Source: Paludibacteraceae bacterium (GTDB lineage: Bacteria > Bacteroidota > Bacteroidia > Bacteroidales > Paludibacteraceae). Taken from it: a stretch of DNA of 64,000 bases. Each line of letters starts with the position of its first letter. Within the stretch, counting starts at the first letter, position 1. Shown piece after piece: positions 25,701-34,330 of the stretch. The translations under genes were made by a program, and so were the position numbers. The stretch covers positions 44,679 to 108,678 of the forward strand of contig JAGCWA010000049.1 of the NCBI GenBank assembly GCA_017962085.1, read 5' to 3'. Under the pieces are notes generated by a model, which had not been told where the DNA came from, did not search any database, and worked only from the letters and a program-made list of their open reading frames with translations.

Positions 25701-26773
25701 TGGCATATTTCGAATTTAAAGACGTTGAGTTGGTCGGTATGGCGGCAGGTGTTCCAAGTTTCATTGCGAACAACCTGCATCCATTACCGGACGACGATGT
25801 GTCATCTGACTACGCCCCAGAGGACTTTGTGAAGAATATTGGAGTGTTGGAACGTCGCATAACATATACTCAGACCACATCTGATTTATGTTTCCATGCG
25901 ACAGAAAAACTTCTTGCCGACCTGAAATGGGGAAGGGAAGAAGTGGATGCGCTCATCCTCGTCTCGCAGACCAGAGACTACGCCACACCACCTACATCAT
26001 GCATATTGCAAGATCGTCTGGGCTTTAGCAAAGGAACTTACTGCATAGACCTGACGTTAGGTTGTTCAGGTTGGGTTTACGGACTGCATACGGTTGCCTC
26101 TCTGCTCTCCACGGGTTGCATCAAGAAAGCCCTTTTAATGGCAGGGGACTCCAAAGCCGTACATCCGATGAAGCTTTCTCCTCTATTCGGTCATGCGGGT
26201 ACAGTGACCGCCCTGGAATACAAACCAGGAGCGAAAGGGTTTCAATTCCACTGCGGAACGGACGGTAGCGGATACGATGCGATCATCGTTCCGGATGGCG
26301 GCACGCGTCACCTAATGGCCCCAAGCTCTTTCGTATATGAAGAGTGCGAGGATGGTGTGAAAATGAGGATACAGCCCCGCATGAAAGGTATGGATGTTTT
26401 CTCGTTCGGCATCACGACTGCGCCTAAGTCCATCAAAAAGATAGCGGAACATTTTGGATTCGATTACCAATCATACGACTATTTGGTACTCCATCAAGCC
26501 AATATGGCAATGAATAATATGATTGCCAAGAAGTTGAAATTACCTGCGGAGAAAGTTCCATCCTGCATGTACCACTTCGGAAACACATCCTCCGCCTCCA
26601 TTCCACTGACGATTGTGACGGAACTGAAAGAAAAGACGTCAGGGAAAGTGAATTTCTTATGTTGCGGATTCGGAGTTGGCCTTTCGTGGGCCACAGTCGC
26701 ATTCACAACGGAGAACATGTTCATCTCCGACCTTGTGGAAATAGACGAAGAAGGCAACGTCATTAACAAGTAA
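25700..26773 (+). CDS. 3-oxoacyl-ACP synthase III (FabH-like), first of two
   Basis: A 357-residue thiolase-fold condensing enzyme of the KAS III group. The nucleophile is C122 in TLGCSGWVYGL. The His of YLVLHQANMAMNNMI and the Asn of HFGNTSSASIP complete the Cys-His-Asn triad. The glycine-rich CCGFGVGLSW near the C-terminus is typical. KAS III enzymes condense an acyl-CoA with malonyl-ACP. Located between the dedicated ACP gene and a second KAS III gene, it probably builds a short acyl chain for sugar decoration rather than membrane lipid. Confidence 0.93.
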   Translation: MAYFEFKDVELVGMAAGVPSFIANNLHPLPDDDVSSDYAPEDFVKNIGVLERRITYTQTTSDLCFHATEKLLADLKWGREEVDALILVSQTRDYATPPTSCILQDRLGFSKGTYCIDLTLGCSGWVYGLHTVASLLSTGCIKKALLMAGDSKAVHPMKLSPLFGHAGTVTALEYKPGAKGFQFHCGTDGSGYDAIIVPDGGTRHLMAPSSFVYEECEDGVKMRIQPRMKGMDVFSFGITTAPKSIKKIAEHFGFDYQSYDYLVLHQANMAMNNMIAKKLKLPAEKVPSCMYHFGNTSSASIPLTIVTELKEKTSGKVNFLCCGFGVGLSWATVAFTTENMFISDLVEIDEEGNVINK

Positions 26774-26783
26774 CTCAAGAGAC

Positions 26784-27854
26784 ATGGCATTTCTAGAAAT
26801 AAAAAACGTACGTATTACTGGTTTGGCCACCGCTGTTCCGAAGAATGTGATCAGCATTGCCAATAAAGGATTCGACGAGGAATATATCGAAAGATTCATT
26901 GACCAAACAGGTATTGCGGAAAGACGAGGAAGCAACGAGCTCACATCCTCGGATCTTCTCGTAATGGCAGCTGAGCGTCTAATGGAAGACCTCCATTGGG
27001 AAAAAGACTCGGTGGACGCTATTTTGTGCGTCACGAACACGCCAGACTACACCTTGCCGATCAATGCTTGCATATTACAGGACCGTCTGGGATTAAGCAG
27101 GGAATGTTACGCCCAAGACATCAGCCTCGGCTGTTCGGGCTGGGTTTATGGATTAAACGTGCTATCCTCTCTTCTGCGTGACGGGAAAAACAAAAGGGGA
27201 TTATTGTTGACTGGCGACTCGAAAAACACTTGGGGACCAGGCAATAATGCTTTATTGTTCGGATCAGCGGGATGCGCCACCGCATTGGAGTATGACCCGA
27301 ACAGTGATGGATTCAAGTTCGAATTCGGCACAGACGGAAGTGGTTTCGATGCGATCATCATGCCTAAAAGCGGTATGCGTAATATGAAACTCGACGAGGA
27401 ATCATACAAGCAATTCATGGAGTCGATTAAGGAACAAAACACCGTGCCTGATTTGAAGCCTATCGACATCTTTTCATTCAGCATATCACAGGCTCCGAAA
27501 TCCATCAACGCATTGTGCGAACATTTCGGACTCGATTACAAAGCCTATGATTATCTGGTGCTCCATCAGGCGAATAAAAAGATCAATCAACACATCCAAA
27601 AGAAGATGAAAATGGAGCCGGAAAAGACGCCTTCTTCATTAAGACATTTTGGAAACACGATGGCCGCCAGTATTCCTATCACCATTACGACACAGCTCAA
27701 GGGTAAAGTGGAAAACAAGAAAACGAACTTCATCTGTTGTGGCTTTGGCGTAGGTCTTTCTTGGGGTAGTGTCGCTTTCTCCACGGAAAACCTTGTGATT
27801 TCGGATATGATAGAAGTGGATGACAATCAATTTGAAAATTTAACATGGGTATAA
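26784..27854 (+). CDS. 3-oxoacyl-ACP synthase III (FabH-like), second of two
   Basis: A 356-residue paralogue of the preceding gene. The nucleophile is C117 in ISLGCSGWVYGL, with LVLHQANKKIN (His) and RHFGNTMAASIP (Asn). All triad residues are present, so both copies look active. The two differ most at the N-terminus and in the loops around the substrate tunnel, compatible with different acyl primers or successive condensation steps. It could alternatively form a heterodimer with the first copy. The 3' end overlaps the SDR gene by 10 bp. Confidence 0.93.
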   Translation: MAFLEIKNVRITGLATAVPKNVISIANKGFDEEYIERFIDQTGIAERRGSNELTSSDLLVMAAERLMEDLHWEKDSVDAILCVTNTPDYTLPINACILQDRLGLSRECYAQDISLGCSGWVYGLNVLSSLLRDGKNKRGLLLTGDSKNTWGPGNNALLFGSAGCATALEYDPNSDGFKFEFGTDGSGFDAIIMPKSGMRNMKLDEESYKQFMESIKEQNTVPDLKPIDIFSFSISQAPKSINALCEHFGLDYKAYDYLVLHQANKKINQHIQKKMKMEPEKTPSSLRHFGNTMAASIPITITTQLKGKVENKKTNFICCGFGVGLSWGSVAFSTENLVISDMIEVDDNQFENLTWV

Positions 27855-28606
27855 CGAATAATCCATTTTCCTTAGAGGGAAAAACAATATTGATGACGGG
27901 TGCCTCTTCCGGTATCGGTCAAGGATGTGCATTGATGGCTGCTCAAATGGGTGCCAAAGTCATCGTGTGCGGTAGAAACGAAGATCGACTGAAGGAGACC
28001 ATCGGCCAGATGCAAGGAGAGGGTCATTCATCCTTCGCCGGCGAATTGACAGACCAGTCGGTCATTGAGAAACTCGTTGCGGAAATACCTTCGTTGGACG
28101 GTGTGGTCTTTTCTGCAGGCATCTCCATGACAGCTCCTTTCGCCTTCTCCACAAGAGAGAAATTCGACAAAGTGTTCGACGTGAACTTCTTTTCTCCGAT
28201 TGAAATACTTCGTCTTCTGGTGAAGAAGAAAAAGTTGGTCAACGGTGCGTCTGTAGTGTTCATATCGTCTGTTGGAGGCAATTTTGGGTTCTCCGTTGGT
28301 AATGGAATCTATGGCGCGTCGAAAGCTGCGCTAAACTCCATGTCCCGCTTGTGTAGCCTGGAATTGGCCCCGAAGAAGATACGCGTCAACTCGGTATGTC
28401 CAGGTATGGTGGTGACCCCTTTGGTGGAGGGCTTTTCCGAGAACATCACCCAGGAGGCGATCCAAAAAGATATGGATTTTTATCCGTTGAAACGTTACGG
28501 CAGACCGGAAGACATAGCCGGCGGCGTCGTTTATCTATTGTCCGAGGCGTCGTCTTGGGTGACGGGACAGTCTATCTGCATTGATGGTGGTATCACCGCA
28601 TACTAA
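27845..28606 (+). CDS. Short-chain dehydrogenase/reductase, FabG-like
   Basis: A 253-residue classical SDR. NAD(P) motif TGASSGIGQG (residues 18-27), NxG-type AGISM near 91, catalytic Ser in FISSVGG (about 141-142), Y156 and K160 in YGASK, and a C-terminal CIDGGITAY. The gene overlaps the second KAS III gene and so belongs to the same translational unit. Reduction of a 3-oxoacyl-ACP to 3-hydroxyacyl-ACP is the most likely step; direct action on a nucleotide sugar is an alternative. Confidence 0.92.
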   Translation: MGITNNPFSLEGKTILMTGASSGIGQGCALMAAQMGAKVIVCGRNEDRLKETIGQMQGEGHSSFAGELTDQSVIEKLVAEIPSLDGVVFSAGISMTAPFAFSTREKFDKVFDVNFFSPIEILRLLVKKKKLVNGASVVFISSVGGNFGFSVGNGIYGASKAALNSMSRLCSLELAPKKIRVNSVCPGMVVTPLVEGFSENITQEAIQKDMDFYPLKRYGRPEDIAGGVVYLLSEASSWVTGQSICIDGGITAY

Positions 28607-28648
28607 GAGATTAGACGTTAGATGATTTGAGCGGTTGTTAAGTAAATC

Positions 28649-30139
28649 ATGGCTGAAGGAGAATCACTGAGAAACAAGACAAAGAAGGGACTTTTCTGGA
28701 GTGCGTTGGAGCGTTTCGGAACGCAGGGTATATCCGCCTTGTTCGCCATTTTCTTGGCCAGGTTGCTTTCTCCTGAAGACTATGGGTTGGTGGCGATGCC
28801 GATGGTGTTTCTATCCTTGGCGTTATGCTTCATCGACAGCGGATTCGGTTCCGCATTGATCAGGAAACCCGACCTGAAGGATGAAGATATCACGACGACC
28901 TTCTATTTCAACATCATCGCAGGTATTGTCTGTTATGGCATCCTCTTCTGCACCTCTCCCTTAATCGCAGACTTCTACAATGCTCCGATATTGACTGACC
29001 TGCTGAAGGTTTCGGCTTTGGGCATGCTCATCGGTTCATTCTGCACGGTGCAGCAAGCGTTGTTGACCAAACAGATTGATTTCAAACGTCAGGCAAAGAT
29101 TTCCCTGTGCGCATCCATAGTAGGCGGACTCATTGGCGTCGGGTTAGCGCTCTCTGGCTTTGGAGTCTGGGCATTGGTGTTCCAAGCCATCTTCGCTCAA
29201 ACGGTTCGCGCATTTTTGTTATGGAGAACAAGTACATGGAGACCGCATGGAAGGTGGTCGAACGAGTCCTTCCATTACTTGTGGAACTACGGAAGCAAAA
29301 TGTTGGCTTCCTCCATTCTTGACACGCTCTATGTCAACATATACCCAATCGTAATCGGTAAATTGTTCAAACCGGCGGACTTGGGTAATTATACGACAGC
29401 GAATCACTTTGCCTCGTTGCCTTCAAGTAACCTTACGGGTGTCTTGCAACGTGTCACCTTTCCTGTGTTGAGCACGATACAGAACGACGATGAGCGTTTG
29501 GCGCGCAATTACAGGAAGATACTCCGGCTTTCAGCCTTTATTGTGTTCCCTTTGATGATGGGATTGTCCTCCGCAGGTGATCCGTTCGTGCATGTTTTCT
29601 TGGGAGACAAATGGCAGGGATGTATCATCCTGTTGCAATTAGCTTGCTTCTACATGATGTTTTACCCTATACATGCCATCAACCTGGATCTACTGCAGGT
29701 GAAGGGTCGTTCAGACCTTTTCCTTAAGTTGGAGATTATCAAGAAATTGATGGGGGTGGCCATCATGGTCATCGCGATACCGCATGGAATCGTTGTCATG
29801 GTGGCGAGCGGCATCGTGACCTCCATATTGGCATTGGCCATCAACACGTACTATACGGGTAAGTTGATCAATGTGGGCTTCTTCAAGCAGATGAGGGACA
29901 TTGCCCCTATATTTCTGATCGGCATGGTCATGTGGAGCGTCATCATGATATTCAACCATTATATGCAGAATGTCTACCTCGCTTTGCCATGCGATATCAT
30001 CATCGGAGTGTTTATTTATGTATGCTGTGCGAAGTTATTCTTGAAGGATGATCTTCGTGAAATCATCTCCATGTTGCCCGCATCTATAAGGGGAAAGTTG
30101 TCAGGATTTGTCGACACAGATGAATTAGAGAAGGAGTAA
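28649..30139 (+). CDS. Lipopolysaccharide/oligosaccharide flippase (Wzx, MOP superfamily)
   Basis: A 496-residue membrane protein with about 12-14 hydrophobic segments. The N-terminus (KKGLFWSALERFGTQGISALFAIFLARLLSPEDYGLVAMPMVF) is the standard polysaccharide-biosynthesis flippase signature, closest in style to the WzxC/TuaB branch. It moves lipid-linked repeat units across the inner membrane. It is followed 4 bp later by a second, different flippase gene. Confidence 0.93.
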   Translation: MAEGESLRNKTKKGLFWSALERFGTQGISALFAIFLARLLSPEDYGLVAMPMVFLSLALCFIDSGFGSALIRKPDLKDEDITTTFYFNIIAGIVCYGILFCTSPLIADFYNAPILTDLLKVSALGMLIGSFCTVQQALLTKQIDFKRQAKISLCASIVGGLIGVGLALSGFGVWALVFQAIFAQTVRAFLLWRTSTWRPHGRWSNESFHYLWNYGSKMLASSILDTLYVNIYPIVIGKLFKPADLGNYTTANHFASLPSSNLTGVLQRVTFPVLSTIQNDDERLARNYRKILRLSAFIVFPLMMGLSSAGDPFVHVFLGDKWQGCIILLQLACFYMMFYPIHAINLDLLQVKGRSDLFLKLEIIKKLMGVAIMVIAIPHGIVVMVASGIVTSILALAINTYYTGKLINVGFFKQMRDIAPIFLIGMVMWSVIMIFNHYMQNVYLALPCDIIIGVFIYVCCAKLFLKDDLREIISMLPASIRGKLSGFVDTDELEKE

Positions 30140-30143
30140 GAGA

Positions 30144-31667
30144 ATGTCGAATTCAACCCGCATAGCCAAGAATACACTGATCCTTTACGTGAGGATGTTC
30201 TTCATCATGTTTGTCACTCTTTTCACGAGTAGGGTGATTTTGGAGGTCTTAGGCGAACAAGATTACGGTATCTACAATGTGGTGGGTGGCATCTCGCTCT
30301 CGTTCGTTTTCTTTTCGAACGCATTGTCCAACTCTACCCAACGTTTCTTGAATTTCAAGATGGGCGAGAACGACATGGCAGGTGCGAAGGCTGTATTCAA
30401 CAATAGCTTCCTTATCTATTCGGCGATTGCGGCTATAGTCCTGCTGGTAGGCATACCGATTGGGTATTGGTTCGTCACACATAAGCTGGTAATTCCTGAG
30501 GATCGGATGAATGCGGCGGTAGGGGTCTTTTTCGTGACGGTATTCATGTTCGTCGCGACGATGCTGCTCTCAGTCTACAATTCAGTTCTGATAGCGAGGG
30601 AAAACATGAAGTGTTATGCATTCGTGGGGGTATTCGACGCAGTGTCGAAACTGTTGATTGTTTATGCGCTGATGCTATCGGATTGCGATCGCTTGTTGCT
30701 TTACTCCATACTGCTTTGTATAGCGCATCTCCTGTCGAAGATGATTCCGGTGATTGTGTGCATACGCAACTATGAGGAGTGTAAGTTCGATTTGCGTTAT
30801 GATCGTGCATTAGTCAGACAATTGTTCAGCTTCATCGGATGGAATGGTTTCGGATGTGCTGTCTGGATGATTAATTCCCAAGGTATCAATGTGTTGATCA
30901 ATACATTCTTCGGGACAGTGGTCAATGCCGCCAATGGAATTGCGGCACAGGTCATGCAGGCGGTGAACAACTTCAGTGTTAACTTCTTCACGGCGGTGAG
31001 ACCACAGATTGTCAAATCGTTTGCGGCCAAGGATTACACCTATTTCAATAAATTGGTCTATGCAAGCTGTCGCCTCTCATTTTATATGACATGGATGATT
31101 TGTTTGCCTATCATAGCCAAATCTGATTATATACTTCATCTGTGGTTGAAAAATCCACCTAAGTATGCCTTCGAGTTCGTCTCGTGGACGTTATTGTTCA
31201 GTGCGATCAATGTGTTGACGAACCCGGTGTGGTGTGCGGCGCAGGCCTCGGGAAAAATCGCCAAGTTCATCATGATGGGAAGTTCGGTCTTCCTGATGGT
31301 CTTCCCAATCAGTTGGGTGATGCTTTCGCTCGGGCATGAGCCGACCATTGTCTTTCAAGTGATGTGTTTGATGCGCTTGGCTTATCTGATCACGATCACG
31401 AAGGTGTTGGGCGGCTACATTGACTTCCCGTTGAAGCGCTTCTTGAAGAATGTGCTTTTGCCCGTACTGAAGGTGGGCGGATGTGGTGCGCTGTTGGTGT
31501 TTTATATTGCCAGGTATTTCCCTGACACAATCTATGGGCTATTCGCTTTTGTCCTGATATCGCTCACCATCACGGGCCTTTTCTCTTACTTCATAGGAAT
31601 GAACGGCAAAGAACGACAGATGATAAAGGACAAAGCGAGGGGAATCATGCGGAAACTGAAACGATAA
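30144..31667 (+). CDS. Second flippase (Wzx-like, MOP superfamily)
   Basis: A 507-residue polytopic membrane protein starting NSTRIAKNTLILYVRMFFIMFVTLFTSRVILEVLGEQDYGIYNVVGG. It belongs to another flippase subfamily than the gene just upstream and is clearly related to the one at 50630, which shares the IAKNTLxLY and DYGIYNVVGG blocks. Two different flippases back to back is unusual for one repeat unit; one of them may serve cluster 1, which has none. Confidence 0.92.
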   Translation: MSNSTRIAKNTLILYVRMFFIMFVTLFTSRVILEVLGEQDYGIYNVVGGISLSFVFFSNALSNSTQRFLNFKMGENDMAGAKAVFNNSFLIYSAIAAIVLLVGIPIGYWFVTHKLVIPEDRMNAAVGVFFVTVFMFVATMLLSVYNSVLIARENMKCYAFVGVFDAVSKLLIVYALMLSDCDRLLLYSILLCIAHLLSKMIPVIVCIRNYEECKFDLRYDRALVRQLFSFIGWNGFGCAVWMINSQGINVLINTFFGTVVNAANGIAAQVMQAVNNFSVNFFTAVRPQIVKSFAAKDYTYFNKLVYASCRLSFYMTWMICLPIIAKSDYILHLWLKNPPKYAFEFVSWTLLFSAINVLTNPVWCAAQASGKIAKFIMMGSSVFLMVFPISWVMLSLGHEPTIVFQVMCLMRLAYLITITKVLGGYIDFPLKRFLKNVLLPVLKVGGCGALLVFYIARYFPDTIYGLFAFVLISLTITGLFSYFIGMNGKERQMIKDKARGIMRKLKR

Positions 31668-31767
31668 CCGTATGCTTCTGAAGTACAGCAATATGCAAAC
31701 AGTGTAGAGGGAATATAAATAGTCAATTGTAAATAAAAAATAGTAAATATAATTACTTTGTATATCG

Positions 31768-32916
31768 ATGAAAAAGGTGATGTTGGTCTTCGGAACACGT
31801 CCGGAGGCAATTAAGATGTGTCCGTTGGTTAAAGAGTTTCAAAAATATCCGAATGATTTTGAAACCATAGTCTGTGTGACGGGACAGCACAGGGAAATGT
31901 TAGACCAAGTATTGAAAATCTTCGAGGTGAAGCCCGATTATGATTTGAACATCATGAAGCAGGGACAAGACCTTTATGATGTGACGGCCCGTGTCCTGAC
32001 GGGCATGCGGGATGTATTCAAACAGTGTAAACCAGACGTCGTGTTGGTACACGGAGACACGACCACTTCCACAGCGGCTGCTTTGGCCGCATTCTATCAG
32101 CAGATTCCGGTAGGCCATGTAGAGGCGGGGCTCCGCACACATAACATCTATAGTCCATGGCCGGAGGAAATGAACCGTCAGATTACGGGACGTATCTCAA
32201 CTTACAACTTCTCGCCGACACAGCTCTCTGAGAAGAACCTCAAGGACGAGAAGGCCCACGGACAAATCTTCGTGACGGGCAACACGGTGATTGACGCCCT
32301 CCACATGGTGGTCGATAAGCTGAAGGGAGACCAGAAACTCGCCGACGAGCAGATCCAAGTGTTGAAAGACGCTGGTTACGATGTGTCTCGTCTAGATAAC
32401 GGCAAGAAACTCGTGCTCATTACAGGTCACAGACGTGAGAACTTCGGTGATGGTTTCATCAGCATGGTGACCGCCATGAAAGATCTCTCGGAGAAGTATC
32501 CTGAGGTTGATTTCGTCTATCCGATGCACCTCAACCCTAACGTCCGCAAACCGATTCACCAAGTGTTTGGCGAAGACCTCACTGCATACGAGAACTTCTT
32601 TTTCATCGAACCGCTCCAATATTTGGAGTTTGTCTATCTGATGGAGAAATCCACCTTGGTACTCACGGATTCGGGAGGTATCCAAGAGGAGGCGCCGGGA
32701 CTTGGCAAGCCTGTGCTCGTCATGCGTGACACGACCGAACGTCCGGAGGCGCTCTCCGCAGGTACGGTGAAGCTGGTCGGAACGGACTACAACGCCATCT
32801 TCGGCAATGTCTCTGAATTGCTGGATTCCCCAGCGGCCTACGAAAAAATGTCCAAGGCAGTGAACCCTTACGGCGACGGACTAGCTTGCGGTAGGATTGT
32901 GAAGGCTTTAAAGTAG
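31768..32916 (+). CDS. wecB: UDP-N-acetylglucosamine 2-epimerase (non-hydrolysing)
   Basis: A 382-residue GT-B-like epimerase interconverting UDP-GlcNAc and UDP-ManNAc. It starts KKVMLVFGTRPEAIKMCPLVKEF, then has HGDTTTSTAAALAAFYQ, VGHVEAGLRTHNIYSPWPEE, ITGHRRENFG and LTDSGGIQEEAPGLGKP, all standard for WecB. Length is normal. The next gene oxidises UDP-ManNAc, and a WecG-type transferase ends the cluster, so UDP-ManNAcA is the expected product line. Confidence 0.96.
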   Translation: MKKVMLVFGTRPEAIKMCPLVKEFQKYPNDFETIVCVTGQHREMLDQVLKIFEVKPDYDLNIMKQGQDLYDVTARVLTGMRDVFKQCKPDVVLVHGDTTTSTAAALAAFYQQIPVGHVEAGLRTHNIYSPWPEEMNRQITGRISTYNFSPTQLSEKNLKDEKAHGQIFVTGNTVIDALHMVVDKLKGDQKLADEQIQVLKDAGYDVSRLDNGKKLVLITGHRRENFGDGFISMVTAMKDLSEKYPEVDFVYPMHLNPNVRKPIHQVFGEDLTAYENFFFIEPLQYLEFVYLMEKSTLVLTDSGGIQEEAPGLGKPVLVMRDTTERPEALSAGTVKLVGTDYNAIFGNVSELLDSPAAYEKMSKAVNPYGDGLACGRIVKALK

Positions 32917-32998
32917 AATTTTGTAAAAAATAATATAATTAATAACACATACGAAAACAATTGGTTAACAACCGATTCGCTCGTTTTTAAGATTCTTT

Positions 32999-34225
32999 AT
33001 GTCTATGATTAACGTAATTGGATTGGGTTACATCGGACTCCCCACCGCTCTCATGATGGCGTCTCATGGTGTGGAAGTGATTGGTACAGACTACAACAAG
33101 GAACTTGTAGCTACTTTGAACGAAGGCAAAACGACCTTTAAGGAAGACGGTCTTGACGAACTTTTCAACGCTGCTGTCAAGGCGGGCATCAAGTTCACCA
33201 CCGAATACCAGAAGACAGACATGTACATCGTATCCGTGCCAACCCCTTACAACAAGTTCTCCAAGAAGGTGGACGCTTGCTATGTGGTGGCAGCGGTCAA
33301 AGAGGTGATGAAGGTTTGTCCGAAGGGCGCTACCGTCGTGGTGGAGTCCACCGTCAGCCCAGGAACAATGGATAAGTTCGTGCGCCCTGTTGTCGAGGCG
33401 AACGGATTTGTCATCGGCAAGGACATCAACCTCGTGCATGCGCCTGAGCGTATCATCCCTGGCAACATGGTCTATGAGTTGCTCCACAACAACCGCACGA
33501 TCGGTGCCGACGACAAGGCGATAGGAGAGAAAGTGAAGAAATACTATGCTTCCTTCTGCCAAGGAGAGATCGTCGTGACGGATATCCGCACGGCCGAGAT
33601 GACCAAAGTGGTGGAGAACACCTTCCGCGCAGTCAATATCGCTTTCGCGAATGAGCTCGCCAGAATCTGCCGCCACGACAATATGGATGTCTATGAGATC
33701 ATCAAGATCTGTAACATGCACCCTCGCGTGAACATCCTTCAGCCTGGTCCTGGTGTTGGTGGACACTGCATCTCCGTGGACCCTTGGTTCCTTGTGGGCG
33801 ATTATCCGCAATTGGCGAAGGTGATCGACGAGTCCATGAAGACGAACGATAGCCAGCCTACTTTCGTTCTCAATCGTATCTATGAGATCATGCAGGAGAA
33901 TAACATCACAGATAATCGTAAGGTCGGTTTGTATGGTATCACCTACAAGGAGAATGTGGACGACTTCCGTGAGTCACCGACCTTGCAAATGCTCGAAGCT
34001 CAGGAGCGCCACTTGGCCCGTCCGCTGAAGTGCTACGACCCATTCTTGAAGCAGGATATCGTGAAGAATCAATTCCACGACTTCGACGAGTTCCTCAACG
34101 ACGTGGACATGGTGGTCATCATGGTGAAACACGATCAAATCAAGCAGAATTGGGACAAGCTGAAAGGCAAGGTCATCTTGGATTGCCATAACATCTGTCC
34201 GTTGGAGGGTGTATATCATATCTAA
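32999..34225 (+). CDS. wecC: UDP-N-acetyl-D-mannosamine dehydrogenase
   Basis: A 408-residue UDP-sugar dehydrogenase. The N-terminal NAD domain has VIGLGYIGLPTALMMASHG. The catalytic Cys lies in GPGVGGHCISVDPWFL (about residue 257). The central helix and C-terminal UDP-binding domain (GITYKENVDDFRESP) are complete. GGHCIxVDPWF is characteristic of the UDP-ManNAc dehydrogenase branch rather than UDP-glucose dehydrogenase. A second in-frame ATG at 33005 is possible. It follows wecB by 82 bp. Confidence 0.95.
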   Translation: MSMINVIGLGYIGLPTALMMASHGVEVIGTDYNKELVATLNEGKTTFKEDGLDELFNAAVKAGIKFTTEYQKTDMYIVSVPTPYNKFSKKVDACYVVAAVKEVMKVCPKGATVVVESTVSPGTMDKFVRPVVEANGFVIGKDINLVHAPERIIPGNMVYELLHNNRTIGADDKAIGEKVKKYYASFCQGEIVVTDIRTAEMTKVVENTFRAVNIAFANELARICRHDNMDVYEIIKICNMHPRVNILQPGPGVGGHCISVDPWFLVGDYPQLAKVIDESMKTNDSQPTFVLNRIYEIMQENNITDNRKVGLYGITYKENVDDFRESPTLQMLEAQERHLARPLKCYDPFLKQDIVKNQFHDFDEFLNDVDMVVIMVKHDQIKQNWDKLKGKVILDCHNICPLEGVYHI

Positions 34226-34247
34226 AACTGGACATTGGACAAAGGGA

Positions 34248-34298
34248 AGCAGCCACACAGGTGGAACGCAGGTTCGTGGTTCGATACCACTGGCTGCT
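34248..34298 (+). other. tRNA-like structured element between wecC and the polymerase gene
   Basis: Outer arms AGCAGCCA (34248-34255) and TGGCTGCT (34291-34298) pair perfectly over 8 bp. Inside, GTGG-TTCGATA-CCAC (34276-34290) forms a stem and 7-base loop like a tRNA T-arm. The whole is only 51 nt and has no room for an anticodon arm, so it is not a functional tRNA. It could be a tRNA remnant or an unrelated structured RNA. Confidence 0.35.
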
Positions 34299-34330
34299 AC
34301 GATAAATAGAACCAGATAGCAGAGTGTGTC

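Noticed and set aside
31668-31767. Promoter before wecB (TTACTTTG)
   Set aside because: It has TT instead of TA at the start of the -7 element and no good -33 partner.
34248-34298. Functional tRNA gene
   Set aside because: Only 51 nt, no anticodon arm or full D-arm; kept only as a tRNA-like element.
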